42,385 nt of DNA. Origin: Candidatus Methanorudis spinitermitis. Lineage in GTDB: Archaea > Methanobacteriota > Methanobacteria > Methanobacteriales > Methanobacteriaceae. The position numbers were made by a program, and so were the translations under genes. Within the stretch, counting starts at the first letter, position 1; every line of letters starts with the position of its first letter. The notes below the pieces were generated by a model, which did not search any database, was not told the DNA's origin, and worked only from the letters and a program-made list of their open reading frames with translations. Positions 26,921 through 37,790 of this stretch are shown here, piece by piece. The stretch lies in the NCBI GenBank assembly GCA_031286225.1, contig JAITUQ010000046.1, forward strand, positions 1-42,385. Reading direction: 5' to 3'.

Positions 26921-27359
26921 ATGGAAAAAAGATCAAAAAAGGCTTTCTTTGAGTTTGACAAAGTTTTATTAAAGACTCAACTATCCAAAAACAAAACAAA
27001 AGAAACTTCCCAACCCTAAAGTGAAGTAGCTGATGAAAAAATTTTAATACAGAAAATGAGTAAGTTTTAGAATCAATAAAACATGTTTTACCGTCCTGAC
27101 GGGTTAGTTGTATTGACAACTCACCGTTTAGTATTTTTATCACAAGTTACTACATTTTAACAAAAACAACTTTTTAAGTTTCCCTTATGAATATATTTCT
27201 AACCTTAAAAGTAAATCAATATGGTTAATTACACCAGCTATTCAGTTTAATGCAGAAGGTAAGAAGTTTGTATTTATTTTTTTCCCAGGAACCAATACCG
27301 AAGAAATTATCAACATTATAAATGAACAAAATAAATATTTGAAAGAAACCAATATATAA
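26921..27359 (+). pseudogene. Broken PH/GRAM-like domain protein
   Basis: Pieces in successive frames read MEKRSKKAFFEFDKVLLKTQ, then SEVADEKILIQKMSK after a TAA, then GLVVLTTHRLVFLSQVTTF, then NFLSFPYEYISNLKSKSIWL and KFVFIFFPGTNTEEIINIIN to TAA at 27357-27359. The LVLT-x-x-RLVFLS pattern, an isoleucine strand and a C-terminal helix are typical of bacterial PH-like domains. Several stops and shifts make it non-functional. Family call tentative. Confidence 0.45.
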
Positions 27360-27506
27360 CCAAATAGTAAAATGAAGAAAATTATTAATTAAAATATAGT
27401 CATTTTGATAAAGTTCTTAATAGATAATTTTCTTAAAAAAATTATTATAATTCTTATTTAACAATTTTAATTTATTTATTGAATTAATGAAGGATTTTAA
27501 AATAGA

Positions 27507-28094
27507 ATGAATACGATTAAATTTAAAATGCACCTAAGTTATGAATCAAATGACCACCAAGTTCGAATAATAATTGATAACCTTGATTTTTTAGGAAAGG
27601 ACTATTTAGGAATTGATCCCCCAAGTTTTTTTGCCCAGAAAAATCTTTTCGAAACAGGAGAATTACTAATAGGTAGATGTACTTGTGGTTGTGAAGGATG
27701 TAGAGATTATCCTGTAGAAGTATCTCTCAATAAAAATACCATTATATGGTCAAATTCTAGTGGATTAAAACTTGAATTTGATAAGTTTGAATATGAGAAT
27801 GCTATACGTATCGCTGAAAATGACCATAGCTGAGAAGATAAAAATCGGCGAGTTGAAAGATATGTATCTGATTTACTAAAACAGACAGAAACAAAGGATA
27901 AATACATTTTTAATTGAGCCTCTACCAGAATTAGCAAACATGTCATTACTTTGAGTTACTCAAAACAAACAAAGCAAAGGTTATTTAAAATAGCTTGGGA
28001 TGGAAAGTCTGTGGAAAGTGGAATTATTGGAGCTAAAAAGTTTATTAAAGAAACTCTTACCTGAAGAAGGCAGCTGTTCCACAAGGAACATTAA
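27507..28094 (+). pseudogene. 195-codon gene interrupted only by three TGA codons
   Basis: The frame begins MNTIKFKMHLSYESNDHQVR and includes a Cys-rich turn, IGRCTCGCEGCRDY. TGA codons stand at 27831, 27915 and 28062, and TAA ends the frame at 28092-28094. Between them there is no TAA, TAG or frameshift. The contexts NDHS-x-EDKN, YIFN-x-ASTRIS and ETLT-x-RRQ all suit Trp, and two other Trp codons (IIW, IAWDGK) are TGG. Either TGG-to-TGA decay or a gene from an organism reading TGA as Trp. Under the standard code the product is 108 aa. CGG and CGA codons are unlike the host. Family not recognised; 12 bases before the SUKH gene. Confidence 0.6.
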
Positions 28095-28106
28095 AACAGT
28101 GCAATT

Positions 28107-28841
28107 ATGACACCGATAGGACAATTAAAAAGCATTTTAGCGGAGCAGTACGTTTCTGAAGACGGAGGCAAATATAAAGTCAAACTTAAATCTGGTTTGA
28201 CTGAACAGCAAATTGATGAGTTGGCGAAAGGACTTCCAACAGAACAAATCCCGGCAGAAATCAGAGAATTATTGGTATTTACAAGTGGTTTTGAATTTGA
28301 TGCCCTTGAAGAAATAACATTTGATGCTGTTGGAGTATTTGGTTTTGAAGAGTTTTTTCCAAATTCAGTTGAGCTTGCAGGGGACGGATTTGGCAATTTT
28401 TGGATTTTGGATATCGATGAAAATGGAAGTTGGGGTAACATATTTTATGTATGCCATGACCCTGCAGTAATAGTTAAGCATTCAGACAACTTAACTCAAT
28501 TCATAGAGCATGTAAACGATTTTGGAAAAAATGGTAGTAACTCTAACCTTTGCATTATTCATGAGAAAATTGTGTTTGATATTTGGAGTAATGACAACGG
28601 CATAATTAACCTTGAAAATGCAAAAAATTCAAATGATAAAGTTTTAAGTGATTTTGCACTTTCACTTCCTGAAAATTTTGCTGTTGCAGACTTACGAAAC
28701 AAACCTAATCAAAAAGGCTTTGCATGGGGTAAATTTTGTCCTAGAACAGACAAAGTAAAACGACACAAAACAGAATTAATATGGGGAATTGAAACCCCAA
28801 ATAAAAAAGGATTTTTTTCAAAATTATTCAAACGACAATAA
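28107..28841 (+). CDS. SMI1/KNR4 (SUKH) family protein
   Basis: 244 aa. The SUKH core is seen from about residue 45: QIPAEIRELLVFTSGFEF, then GDGFGNFWILDID, IFYVCHDPAVIVKHSDNL and TQFIEHV. A C-terminal region with IWGIETPNKK and a basic tail follows. Bacterial SUKH proteins are often immunity proteins against contact or polymorphic toxins. No toxin gene is present, so a role is not assigned. Base use is richer in G+C than the chromosome, with no TAGCTA and no clear ribosome site. It looks transferred together with the preceding TGA-interrupted gene. Confidence 0.7.
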   Translation: MTPIGQLKSILAEQYVSEDGGKYKVKLKSGLTEQQIDELAKGLPTEQIPAEIRELLVFTSGFEFDALEEITFDAVGVFGFEEFFPNSVELAGDGFGNFWILDIDENGSWGNIFYVCHDPAVIVKHSDNLTQFIEHVNDFGKNGSNSNLCIIHEKIVFDIWSNDNGIINLENAKNSNDKVLSDFALSLPENFAVADLRNKPNQKGFAWGKFCPRTDKVKRHKTELIWGIETPNKKGFFSKLFKRQ

Positions 28842-29065
28842 CTAATAAGAAAGAATACCATGTCTAACTGGAAAATATTGAAAATAATCGAAAAATAAAA
28901 AATATTTATTATAATTAATTAAATTATAAAATAAAAGTTATAAATTAATATTTAAAATATTGACTACTTAAAAAATTTTTGTTTAACACTATAATTACTC
29001 TTCAAAATAGTTCGAAGTCCTCGTTTAACTATTTTTTATGTTTCTTTTGTTGGAAATGTTTCTAT

Positions 29066-29689
29066 CTAGTTTTTGCAGAGATTTTCAACCCATTCTGGTT
29101 TTGTTTTACTTGCATCATTTAGCCAATTACCTACACTATCCTGAACATATTTTTCTTTATATGATTTTAAAGGTTCTAAAATTGATAAAGCTAATTCCAG
29201 TGATTCTTTTAATTCATTAATATGCTTTGTCCAAACCCCACGAGGTCTTGTTGCTTCACTTGCAAAACAGCGTAAGTTTGGATCTTCTTCTTCACTCCAT
29301 TTTGATAAAATAGCGATTGATTCTTCTAAGTTTTCTAAAATAGCTCCACGCATTACAAACCAAGCTTTTTCTCTAATAGCAAAATGTTCATCATTTGCAA
29401 ATGGTTTAATAGCTTCAAATTTTTCAGTCAAAGTCAAATCACCATTAAATACCATGAAATAACGTGCCCATGAATTGAGGGTATGTTTTCTTTTTCATAC
29501 TATTCATTTCATTTTTACAACAATCCAAATATCGTTCTGATCTTAAAACATTTTTTAAGATTTCTTCTTGATCAATGACTAAACTTTCAACTAAATTAGC
29601 TGTTTCGATTTTTCCTTGATTTAATCAAGTTTTTACTTCTTTTAGAGCTCTTTTTCTATTTTTACTCCTTTTCTGTTTTTTATTTCCAT
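29066..29689 (-). pseudogene. Broken AlkD-like DNA alkylation repair protein
   Basis: The intact 3' part (from 29455) encodes HEAT-like helices: FANDEHFAIREKAWFVMRG, DPNLRCFASEATRPRGVW, YVQDSVGNWLNDASK. Upstream on the same strand another frame reads RALKEVKT, TGA (29625-29627), then LNQGKIETANLVESLVIDQE. A further shift near 29660 leads back to an ATG at 29687-29689 (MEIKNRKGVK). So there are two frameshifts and one TGA, the TGA again where Trp fits. Original length about 205 aa. Such proteins remove alkylated bases in bacteria. Confidence 0.65.
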
Positions 29690-29763
29690 ATAGAAATATA
29701 TAATTTTAATTTAAAAATTTAATAAAAAAAATAAAATAAATGATAATATTATTAAGAATGAAA

Positions 29764-31959
29764 TTAAACCATGAACTTTTCAATTACTCCATTATAAGCA
29801 TTTTTCAAATCTTTAACATCTATTTCAACATTTATATCATTAAATTTAAGAGTATTTCCTTTAATTTCACCTATACAAGCACAAGGAGCATCAATACTCT
29901 TTAAAACATCTTCTAAAATATCCGGTCTTACTGTAATTAAATATCTTCCATGACTTTCTGATAACAATAAATTATTGTCATTTATTTTTTCATTACCATT
30001 TGTAGGAATATTGGATAAATCTAGCTCAGCACCAAGGTCACTTGAAAGTGCCATTTCAGCTAAAGCAATAGCTATTCCTCCGTGAGAACAATCATGAATA
30101 GCTGTAATGCCATTTCCACTTCCTTCAAATTCGCCTGTGTCTTTATTTAGAATTTTTAAAATAGATTTTGCAGCTTTAACTTCATCATCTATTCTGATTT
30201 TTGGAGCATCACCTTGCTCTAAATTGTGGACAATTCTATGATACTCAGACCCATCCACCTCATCATAAGTTTTTCCAACAATGATAATTTTATCTCCAAC
30301 ATGTTTAAAATTCATTGTTCTAATGTTATTAATATTAGCTACACCAACAACACCAACAACAGGAGATGGATTTATTTTTATACCTTCTGTTTCATTGTAA
30401 AAACTTACATTACCACTGATTACAGGGGTATTGAATTTTCGAGCTAAATCAGCCATCCCTTCAACACATTTCCTAAATTGCCAAAGTATTTCAGGATTTT
30501 CAGGATTTCCAAAGTTCAAACAATCTACAGCAGTATAAGGTTCTGCTCCCATGGACACCACATTACGAATAGCTTCTGCTAGTGATCCTCCACCTCCATC
30601 GTATGGAGATAGTTTTGTGTGGACTGCATTACAATCACAACTCAGTACAATAGCTGTTTCATCGTCAACTTGTAAAACTGCACCATCATCTCCTGGTTTA
30701 ATAATTGTTCTATCTTGAATTTCCCAGTCAAATTGATTATATGCCCATTTTTTATTAGCTATATTTGGAGAAGATAATGTCTTCATTATTGCTTCCTCAA
30801 GTGGAGGATCTTGAACTTTAAGATATTTATCATCTTTTTTTGGAGCTTTAATTTCACGATTTAAATATGGAGGATCTGCAAGTAAGTTTGCAGGCATACT
30901 AGCTATTATTTTATCATTTTCATCATTTCTATTATCCTCTACCACCATTAACTCAGTAGCTGTAACTTCCCCAATAATAGCAGGAACGATTTCATGTTTT
31001 TCACAAATAGCTATTGCTTTACCAGCATCTTTTGGATTTATTACAAATACCATCCTCTCTTGAGATTCTGAAAGCATTATTTCATATGGAGTCATTCCAT
31101 CTTCTCTTAGAGGAATAGAATTTAAATCTACAATAGCTCCATTTCCACATTTATCCACAAGCTCCGAAATACAGCAAGTTAAACCTCCTCCACCAAGGTC
31201 TTTAACTCCTGAAACATTAATATTTTCTAATATTTCAAAAGAAGCATCTAAAACTTTTTTCTTTGTAATTGAATCCCCTATTGCTACAGCTTGACTGTCT
31301 TCAGCTTCAACTTCTGTGCTTAATTCTTCAGAGGCAAATGTGACCCCATGAATCCCATCTCTTCCTGTTTTACCCCCCATAAGTAAAAATACATCTCCAA
31401 CATTAGGAGCTATTCCTTTAAATATTTTATCTTTTTCAACTAAACCTGCAGCCATTACATTAACAAGAGGGTTTGTTCTGTAAGATTTATCAAATTCAAT
31501 CTCCCCCCCAACAGTTGGAACACCTACATTAGTTCCATAATCAGCTGCCCCTTTTATCATATTTTCAAATAAATATCTTGATTTTTCATCTTCAAGTGGT
31601 CCAAGACGAAGGCTGTCAAGAACAGCTATTGGCATAGCACCCATTGAAATAATATCTCGAAGTATTCCTCCAACTCCAGTTCCTGATCCATTATATGGTT
31701 CAATAGCTGAAGGATGATTGTGACTTTCTATAGCTACTGCAAGAGCAAGCTTGTCTGTAATAGATACTATTCCTGCATCATCACCAGGTCCCATTATAAT
31801 ATTTTTCCCTTCAGTTGGAAAGAGCTTGAGAATTGGTCGACTGCTCTTATATGAACAGTGTTCAGAGAACATTACATCTAACATCTCTTCTTCTAGTTCA
31901 TTAGGTACTCTACCAAGTTTTTCCTTGATATATTCTATTTCAGAATTTGTTAAAGTCAT
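29764..31959 (-). CDS. purL: Phosphoribosylformylglycinamidine synthase subunit PurL
   Basis: ATP-dependent synthetase subunit that converts FGAR to FGAM with ammonia supplied by PurQ, in purine synthesis. Small-type PurL, 731 aa, with two AIRS-like halves. [14 protein letters not shown] near residue 32 (the His-containing start motif), [34 protein letters not shown], then the second-half repeats [29 protein letters not shown] and [21 protein letters not shown] precedes ATG. No purQ or purS adjoins. TAGCTA is again frequent from here on. Confidence 0.95.
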   Translation of the reverse strand: MTLTNSEIEYIKEKLGRVPNELEEEMLDVMFSEHCSYKSSRPILKLFPTEGKNIIMGPGDDAGIVSITDKLALAVAIESHNHPSAIEPYNGSGTGVGGILRDIISMGAMPIAVLDSLRLGPLEDEKSRYLFENMIKGAADYGTNVGVPTVGGEIEFDKSYRTNPLVNVMAAGLVEKDKIFKGIAPNVGDVFLLMGGKTGRDGIHGVTFASEELSTEVEAEDSQAVAIGDSITKKKVLDASFEILENINVSGVKDLGGGGLTCCISELVDKCGNGAIVDLNSIPLREDGMTPYEIMLSESQERMVFVINPKDAGKAIAICEKHEIVPAIIGEVTATELMVVEDNRNDENDKIIASMPANLLADPPYLNREIKAPKKDDKYLKVQDPPLEEAIMKTLSSPNIANKKWAYNQFDWEIQDRTIIKPGDDGAVLQVDDETAIVLSCDCNAVHTKLSPYDGGGGSLAEAIRNVVSMGAEPYTAVDCLNFGNPENPEILWQFRKCVEGMADLARKFNTPVISGNVSFYNETEGIKINPSPVVGVVGVANINNIRTMNFKHVGDKIIIVGKTYDEVDGSEYHRIVHNLEQGDAPKIRIDDEVKAAKSILKILNKDTGEFEGSGNGITAIHDCSHGGIAIALAEMALSSDLGAELDLSNIPTNGNEKINDNNLLLSESHGRYLITVRPDILEDVLKSIDAPCACIGEIKGNTLKFNDINVEIDVKDLKNAYNGVIEKFMV

Positions 31960-32220
31960 TTTAACACCTATAACTTTTATTTTTAAACCATATATTAAAT
32001 TAGTATAATATTAAATAATTTTATTTATATTTGTTTTTTTATTTATTTTTATTTGATTTTCTAATCTTCAATAAATTTTATATTTAAATAATTTTTTAAC
32101 AATTTATTTAGCTTATTTATTTAATTTAATATTATTTTAATTAAATTATTAGATATTAATTATTAATTAATTTTAAGAAATTTTAAATATATTTAATAGA
32201 TGATATTACACCATAGACAA

Positions 32221-32230
32221 TATTATATAC
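32221..32230 (+). promoter_or_regulatory. TATA box for a leaderless transcript
   Basis: TATTATATAC is centred about 26 bases before the ATG at 32252. Archaeal transcription starts about 25 bases after the TATA box, so the mRNA probably begins at or next to the start codon. No ribosome site precedes the ATG, which agrees. Confidence 0.45.
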
Positions 32231-32251
32231 AATTTCTACATAATACTTACT

Positions 32252-32419
32252 ATGAACTATGATAATAAAAAAATAGTTGGACTAATAGCTTTTATAGTAG
32301 GTATTTTACTAATTAGCTCCTCAACTGTAATTCCACTCCCATCCACTATCATCAATGTAGTTGGAGCACTTTTAATCACTTATGGTGTATTGAATTTTAT
32401 TAATATAATAAAAATTTAA
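32252..32419 (+). CDS. 55-aa membrane protein
   Basis: MNYDNKKIVGLIAFIVGIL, then LISSSTVIPLPSTIINVVGA and LLITYGVLNFINIIKI, ending TAA at 32417-32419. Two hydrophobic helices (about 9-25 and 34-50) joined by a short Ser/Pro turn, with the N-terminus charged. Codon use follows the genome. It lies alone between purL and ileS on the opposite strand. Family and function unknown. Confidence 0.6.
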   Translation: MNYDNKKIVGLIAFIVGILLISSSTVIPLPSTIINVVGALLITYGVLNFINIIKI

Positions 32420-32480
32420 TTAAATTCTATATTTTTATAAGTCTAAAAATCTTTGATTTTTTAATATTTATGTAATTTAA

Positions 32481-35400
32481 TTAACTTTCAATAAGAACTA
32501 CTAAATTTTCATCTTCAATTCTCCATTCCTTTGCATATTGATTATCATTATCACTTATATCAATGTTATTAAATGAAACATTACTAGCTCTAACTTCATT
32601 AGCTATAAAATCAACTTGATTAGCTATTATATCTTTGAACTTAGTATTTACTTGAAGTGTAACATTAATATTAGCTTCAACATCTAAATCCATATCTTTT
32701 CTCATATCTTGAATTCTTCTAATAAGTTCTCTTGCCATACTCTCAGATAAAATTTCAGGAGTAATTTGAGTATTAACAAATACACTTCCTCCTTCAAATT
32801 CCGTGCTAAATATCTTATTTGGAAGTTCACTATCAAATAAAACATCTTCTAAAGATAATTCAATTATTTTTTCCCCACCTTCAGAACTATCTATTTTCGC
32901 CTTAATTTTGCCATTAGCTTCTAAATCTTTTTTGATTTTGTCTCCATCACTTTCTATTAAAAACTTTTTAACAAGACCCATGTCTTGTTTAAGTCTTGGA
33001 CCTAATGTTTTTAAATTTGGCTTAGCTATGAACTTTAAATTTTCATATTCTTCTGCAGTTATTAGATTTTTTGTATTAGATTGATTTTTAATAATATTTT
33101 CAAGGGAATCAACTGCATCAAGAATTTTTTCATCACGTGATACTACAAATATTTCATTAACTGGCCATCGAAGCTTATACTTAGCTACATCCCTTGCTCT
33201 TGCACATGCTTCAATAATATCTCGAGCAATACCCATTTTTTCCTCAAGATCTAAATCTATGGTTTCCTTATCATACTTCCAATCTTCCATGTGAATACTT
33301 ATATTAGAGTTGTTTTTAACTCCAAAAATAAGATTTTCATGGATTTTTTCAGTTATATGAGGGCTTATTGGAGCCATTATTTTAACAAGTAATTCTAAAA
33401 CTGAGTATAATCCAAAATATGCAGCTAATTTATCAGGATTATCCTTTTCAACCCATGTTCTTCCCCTAATAAGTCTAACATACCAACGACTTAAATCTTC
33501 AAGAATAAAGCTATTGATTTTTCTTGTAGCTTGATGGAAAAATGTTTTATTTAAATCATCTTCAACTTCCATAGCTAATGAATTAGCTTTAGATATTATC
33601 CATTTATCTTCATCTTGTAAAATCATGTTATTATCATTTTCACGGCAATTTTCTGGGTCAAATTCATCTAATGACATGTAAGTGGTTGAAAATACATAAA
33701 CATTCCATAAAATGTTGAACATCTTTTTTACATTATTAAGTTCATCCCATATAAATCTCAAATCATCCCATGGTTTACTAGCCCATAAAAGATAAAATCT
33801 TAAAACATCTGCTCCATATTGCTCAACTACATCTTCAGGTTTAACAACATTACCTAAAGATTTACTCATTTTTTTTCCATTTTCATCTAGCATGTGTCCA
33901 TGCATTAAGACTTTCTTGTAAGGTACCTCGTCAAGAGCTATTACACCAGCTCCAAGTAGTGAATAAAACCATCCTCTTGTTTGATCATGAGCTTCAGTAA
34001 TAAAATCATAAGGATACCATTGATTAAACATTTCTTTTTCCTGAGGATAGTATAAAGCTGCCCAGCCAGCTACTCCAGAATCTATCCAAACATCTAACAC
34101 GTCTAGTATACGATTCATTTCGCCATTACAGCCCTTATTATCACATTTTATTATAATATCGTCCACATAAGGTCTATGAACTAAATCTTCATCATTGACT
34201 GTAATATCGGATATTGAATTTTCTTTTAGTTCTTTAACTGATCCTAAAACCTTTATTTGCTTGCAATCTTTACAAACCCAAACAGGTATTGGAATTCCCC
34301 AATATCTCTGTCTAGAAATAGTCCAATCTTTAGCATTATCTATCCAATCTCTAAATCTACTCTTTCCAGCCCAAGAAGGAATCCATTCTACCTTATCATT
34401 TTCAAAAAGCATTTTTTCCTTTATTTCAGTAATTTTTAAAAACCATTGCTCAGTAGCTAAGTAAATAATTGGTGTTTTACATCTCCAACATTGCCCATAC
34501 CTATGTTTTATTATTTCATCTCTAAGTAAAAGCTTATGTTCTTTTAAATCATTGATAATATTTGAATCTGAATCTTTAACAAATTCTCCCTTATATTTTC
34601 CCCCATCACGCGTAAAGTCTCCTTCACCATTAACTGGACAAAATATTGGTAAATCATATTTTTTACCTATTTCAAAATCATCTGGACCATGTCCTGGAGC
34701 TGTATGGACTAAACCTGTTCCTTCGCCTAACTCAACATGATCTCCCGATAAAATTGTGTGAACATTAGCTATTTTATCAAATTCTATTTGTTTAGGTATT
34801 TCATCTAAAAGAGGATAAAGGTAGTTTTTAGATTGAAGATCTGTTCCTTTAACTACATTTAAAACTTCGTAGATAATTTTTTTTCTTTCTTCAATCTCTA
34901 CAATAGCTTTTCCAGACTCATCAACTTTGTCTGTTTCTTTTTTAATTTTTTTAGTTTTTTCTCTAGGTCCGAATATAGTTTCAACTAAATCAGTAGCTAA
35001 AATTAATATTTCATTATTAAATTTAATAAAAGAATAATCAAAATCAGGGTTCGCACAAATTGCTAAGTTAGCTGGAAGAGTCCAAGGAGTAGTTGTCCAA
35101 ACTAAAAAAAATTCATTTAAATTTTCAGGATTTTTCGCGTTATCTAAAAATGGTTCTTTTAATGGAAATTTAATATAAATAGAAGGATCTTCTTTATCTT
35201 CATAATCAATTTCAGCAGCAGCTAATGCAGTTTCACATCTTGGACACCAACTAATGACTCTTTTATCCTTAATCAAAAGATTTTTCTCATGGGCTTTTTT
35301 TAATGTCCACCAACAAGATTCCATATATTTTGAATCCATTGTTATGTAAGGTGAATTCCAATCCATCCAAACTCCAAGGTCTTTAAACTGCTCGGTCATT

Positions 35401-35795
35401 ACGTCTTTGTTTTTTGTTGCAAATTCTTTACAGTGCGAGACAAAGTTAGCTATTCCAATGTCTTCCTCAATTTGCTGCTTATTTTTTATACCCAATAGCT
35501 GTTCTACCTTATGTTCAATTGGAAGTCCATGAGTATCCCATCCAGCTTGGCGTCTAAGATTGAATCCTTTCATAGACTTGAATCGAATATATGTATCTTT
35601 AATTATCTTGTTCAAAGCTGTTCCAAGGTGTATTTCACCACTACAATAAGGAGGTCCATCTAAAAATGAATATTTTGGACCATTTTCTCTTAATTTCTGT
35701 GTTTTAGAATAAACTTGATTTTTAACCCAAAAATCTTGAATTTCCTTTTCAATTTTATGATATTGATATGATTTTTCTGCCTCTTTGATTGGCAT
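32481..35795 (-). CDS. ileS: Isoleucyl-tRNA synthetase
   Basis: Class I aminoacyl-tRNA synthetase charging tRNA-Ile, with an editing domain against valine. The HIGH-type motif is EIHLGTA (HLGT at 56-59) and the KMSKS loop is [12 protein letters not shown]. The editing domain lies between, with [14 protein letters not shown] and [20 protein letters not shown] Zn site CWRCKTPI and WVCKDC...CDNKGCNG lie around the catalytic insert, and an anticodon-binding helical domain follows, about 690-850. 1104 aa, archaeal/eukaryote-like length. TAGGAGAG precedes ATG. Monocistronic as far as seen. Confidence 0.96.
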   Translation of the reverse strand: MPIKEAEKSYQYHKIEKEIQDFWVKNQVYSKTQKLRENGPKYSFLDGPPYCSGEIHLGTALNKIIKDTYIRFKSMKGFNLRRQAGWDTHGLPIEHKVEQLLGIKNKQQIEEDIGIANFVSHCKEFATKNKDVMTEQFKDLGVWMDWNSPYITMDSKYMESCWWTLKKAHEKNLLIKDKRVISWCPRCETALAAAEIDYEDKEDPSIYIKFPLKEPFLDNAKNPENLNEFFLVWTTTPWTLPANLAICANPDFDYSFIKFNNEILILATDLVETIFGPREKTKKIKKETDKVDESGKAIVEIEERKKIIYEVLNVVKGTDLQSKNYLYPLLDEIPKQIEFDKIANVHTILSGDHVELGEGTGLVHTAPGHGPDDFEIGKKYDLPIFCPVNGEGDFTRDGGKYKGEFVKDSDSNIINDLKEHKLLLRDEIIKHRYGQCWRCKTPIIYLATEQWFLKITEIKEKMLFENDKVEWIPSWAGKSRFRDWIDNAKDWTISRQRYWGIPIPVWVCKDCKQIKVLGSVKELKENSISDITVNDEDLVHRPYVDDIIIKCDNKGCNGEMNRILDVLDVWIDSGVAGWAALYYPQEKEMFNQWYPYDFITEAHDQTRGWFYSLLGAGVIALDEVPYKKVLMHGHMLDENGKKMSKSLGNVVKPEDVVEQYGADVLRFYLLWASKPWDDLRFIWDELNNVKKMFNILWNVYVFSTTYMSLDEFDPENCRENDNNMILQDEDKWIISKANSLAMEVEDDLNKTFFHQATRKINSFILEDLSRWYVRLIRGRTWVEKDNPDKLAAYFGLYSVLELLVKIMAPISPHITEKIHENLIFGVKNNSNISIHMEDWKYDKETIDLDLEEKMGIARDIIEACARARDVAKYKLRWPVNEIFVVSRDEKILDAVDSLENIIKNQSNTKNLITAEEYENLKFIAKPNLKTLGPRLKQDMGLVKKFLIESDGDKIKKDLEANGKIKAKIDSSEGGEKIIELSLEDVLFDSELPNKIFSTEFEGGSVFVNTQITPEILSESMARELIRRIQDMRKDMDLDVEANINVTLQVNTKFKDIIANQVDFIANEVRASNVSFNNIDISDNDNQYAKEWRIEDENLVVLIES

Positions 35796-36042
35796 GTGAA
35801 CTCTCCTAACAATGATAAAAAATAAGAAATTAATTATAAGGACTGTGATTATTTCAAATTTAAATTAAATCAATGTAGATTATACCTAAAAATTTTAAAA
35901 AACATTAATTCCAATAAATTAAATCCTATGAAAATATTTAAAATATTATATTTAGATTAACCTTTTTTATTATATTTATATTAAAAATATAGTCTATTGA
36001 TAATTTAAAATGCAATGAAAAAGAATTTAATATTTTTTTAAT

Positions 36043-36111
36043 TTAGAAAAACAAGTTTTTCTAAGATAGTAAAATCAAAGATTTAAGATAGTTTTAAAAA
36101 GTGAAACTTTT
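36043..36111. repeat. Intergenic hairpin cluster TTAGAAAAAC
   Basis: TTAGAAAAAC-AA-GTTTTTCTAA (36043-36064), AAATC-AAA-GATTT (about 36072-36084) and AAAAAGT-GAA-ACTTTT (about 36095-36111) follow one another. This is the same order and type as at 25298-25395. They lie in the 429-base spacer between ileS and the SAM synthetase, which has no gene. Confidence 0.5.
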
Positions 36112-36224
36112 CTAATAAATCAAAGATTTCATATAATCCTGTGTTTCTGATTTTCATTAAATGAAAAAAACATGAAAGAAAATGATATGTTGTAAATGAA
36201 CTAGTCAAATAAATGACTCTTTCT

Positions 36225-37430
36225 TTAAAATGTTCGAGCTTTCCCTTTAATAACATTTTCAGTGACAGATGAAACATTCCCAAGCCACCCATCTACAATA
36301 GATTCGACTTTTTTACTTAGCTCATCTATCTTATATCCATCTTCCAATATTAACTGAGAAGTAGCTGCTTTCGGCTTGTCAATAGGTTTACCAATTTGAC
36401 TGAGAAGCAGTATATTTACTTGTTTAACACCTTCAACATTATTTGCAATATCATTAGCTATTTCATTGGATAGAATATTGTAAATTTTGCCAACATGATT
36501 TATAGGATTTTTTCCAGAAGTAGCTTCCATAGACATTGGCCTATTAGGAGTTATAAGACCATTAGCTCTATTACCTCTTCCAACAGAGCCGTCATCCCCC
36601 ATTTCAGCTGATGTTCCAGTGACAGTTAAAAAATATCCTTTTTCATCTTTAACTTCATCATTATCAGCAGTATTAACCAAAACATTTATTTTTCTATCTG
36701 TATGTTTAGAAGCTAAATTCAATACAATATTTTTAAGTTCCTCACGGATAGCTATATATTCATCTCTACCTGCTAAGTATTTTGAAATCATAGCACAAGC
36801 AACAGTTAGCGTTATCTCATCATTTTCTCTAAGACCCATTACTTTAATATCCTCACCAACAGCAGGATATTTATTTTTAAATTGTTTTGAGTTTAATAAT
36901 TCTTCAGTAGCTAAAACAATTGTTTCAACTTCAGAATATGGTGCATAACCTACACCAAAAGAAGTATCATTTGAAGAAGGAGCACCATTCCGCTTAAATA
37001 CATTTACTAAGTCTCCAGATCCACGACCAATTCTACACTCAACTACAGTATCGGTTTCTACATTGAGGTTAATTATATTTTTAGATAAATATTCTTTAGC
37101 TGCTTGAATGGCTACTCTATCAACAGCTAATTTTTTATCTTTATATTCAGAAACTCCTCTACCAGTGAGTAAGAAATATATTGGCTTTATTACTTCTCCC
37201 CCACCAAATTTAGGATCTGATTCTCCTGCAGTAATTTGCACCTCATCAGTATTGTGGTGAAGAACTCCTCCAAGTTCATCTAAATAAAGATTACAAAGAG
37301 CCCTACTTACAGATTCAGCTATTCCATCACTTATACTATCAGGATGCCCAATACCTTTTCTTTCTACTAATTCAATGTCTAACTTTTCAATTGGTCTTTG
37401 ATTAAGTTCTTCAACAATAATATTTCTCAT
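36225..37430 (-). CDS. mat: S-adenosylmethionine synthetase, archaeal type
   Basis: Makes S-adenosylmethionine from methionine and ATP. The archaeal MAT family differs strongly from bacterial MetK. Motifs: [16 protein letters not shown] near the start, [69 protein letters not shown] and [14 protein letters not shown]. About 401 aa. I chose ATG 37428-37430, five bases after GAGGGT; an ATG four codons upstream would bury that site. It supplies the methyltransferases nearby (cbiL and others). Confidence 0.95.
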   Translation of the reverse strand: MRNIIVEELNQRPIEKLDIELVERKGIGHPDSISDGIAESVSRALCNLYLDELGGVLHHNTDEVQITAGESDPKFGGGEVIKPIYFLLTGRGVSEYKDKKLAVDRVAIQAAKEYLSKNIINLNVETDTVVECRIGRGSGDLVNVFKRNGAPSSNDTSFGVGYAPYSEVETIVLATEELLNSKQFKNKYPAVGEDIKVMGLRENDEITLTVACAMISKYLAGRDEYIAIREELKNIVLNLASKHTDRKINVLVNTADNDEVKDEKGYFLTVTGTSAEMGDDGSVGRGNRANGLITPNRPMSMEATSGKNPINHVGKIYNILSNEIANDIANNVEGVKQVNILLLSQIGKPIDKPKAATSQLILEDGYKIDELSKKVESIVDGWLGNVSSVTENVIKGKARTF

Positions 37431-37442
37431 AAATACCCTCAT

Positions 37443-37790
37443 AATTAGTAATTTTAAAAAATATAATATTAATATATAAAATTTAGCTAATTTTAAAAAA
37501 TTTGATTAATAACTTAATAAATTAGTTAATTTTGAAAAATCTAAGATTAATATATTAAATTTTTAAATTAAAGATGATAAAGCTTTAAATTAATCTGCAA
37601 AACTTATGAATTAACATGCTTAAACTTTAAATTAATCTGTTAAATTTTTATCTTAAATATTATACAAGTTTATGTATTATCTTTTATTAAAATATTATAA
37701 ATAAATGTTCTTATTTACAGTGCTAAAAATATAAATATTAATAATAAAATATTTTTTAAAAATTATTAGATTAATGGAACTAGTGATAAA
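37443..37790. other. AT-rich spacer with short direct repeats
   Basis: 348 bases between the SAM synthetase and DUF192 genes. CTTTAAATTAATCTG occurs twice, near 37582 and 37627. TTAGCTAATTTT-like blocks recur. No gene or RNA seen. Confidence 0.4.

Noticed and set aside
26907..27143. 78-codon frame on the minus strand
   Set aside because: It overlaps the PH-like fossil on the other strand, whose fragments carry recognisable protein sequence; the minus frame has none.
27831..28064. Selenocysteine or pyrrolysine decoding of the three in-frame stops
   Set aside because: Pyrrolysine uses TAG, not TGA. No SECIS-like hairpin was evident, and the contexts fit Trp rather than Cys/Sec.
36083..36292. 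69-codon frame at the 3' end of the SAM synthetase gene
   Set aside because: Shadow frame overlapping a conserved gene's C-terminus and a hairpin cluster.
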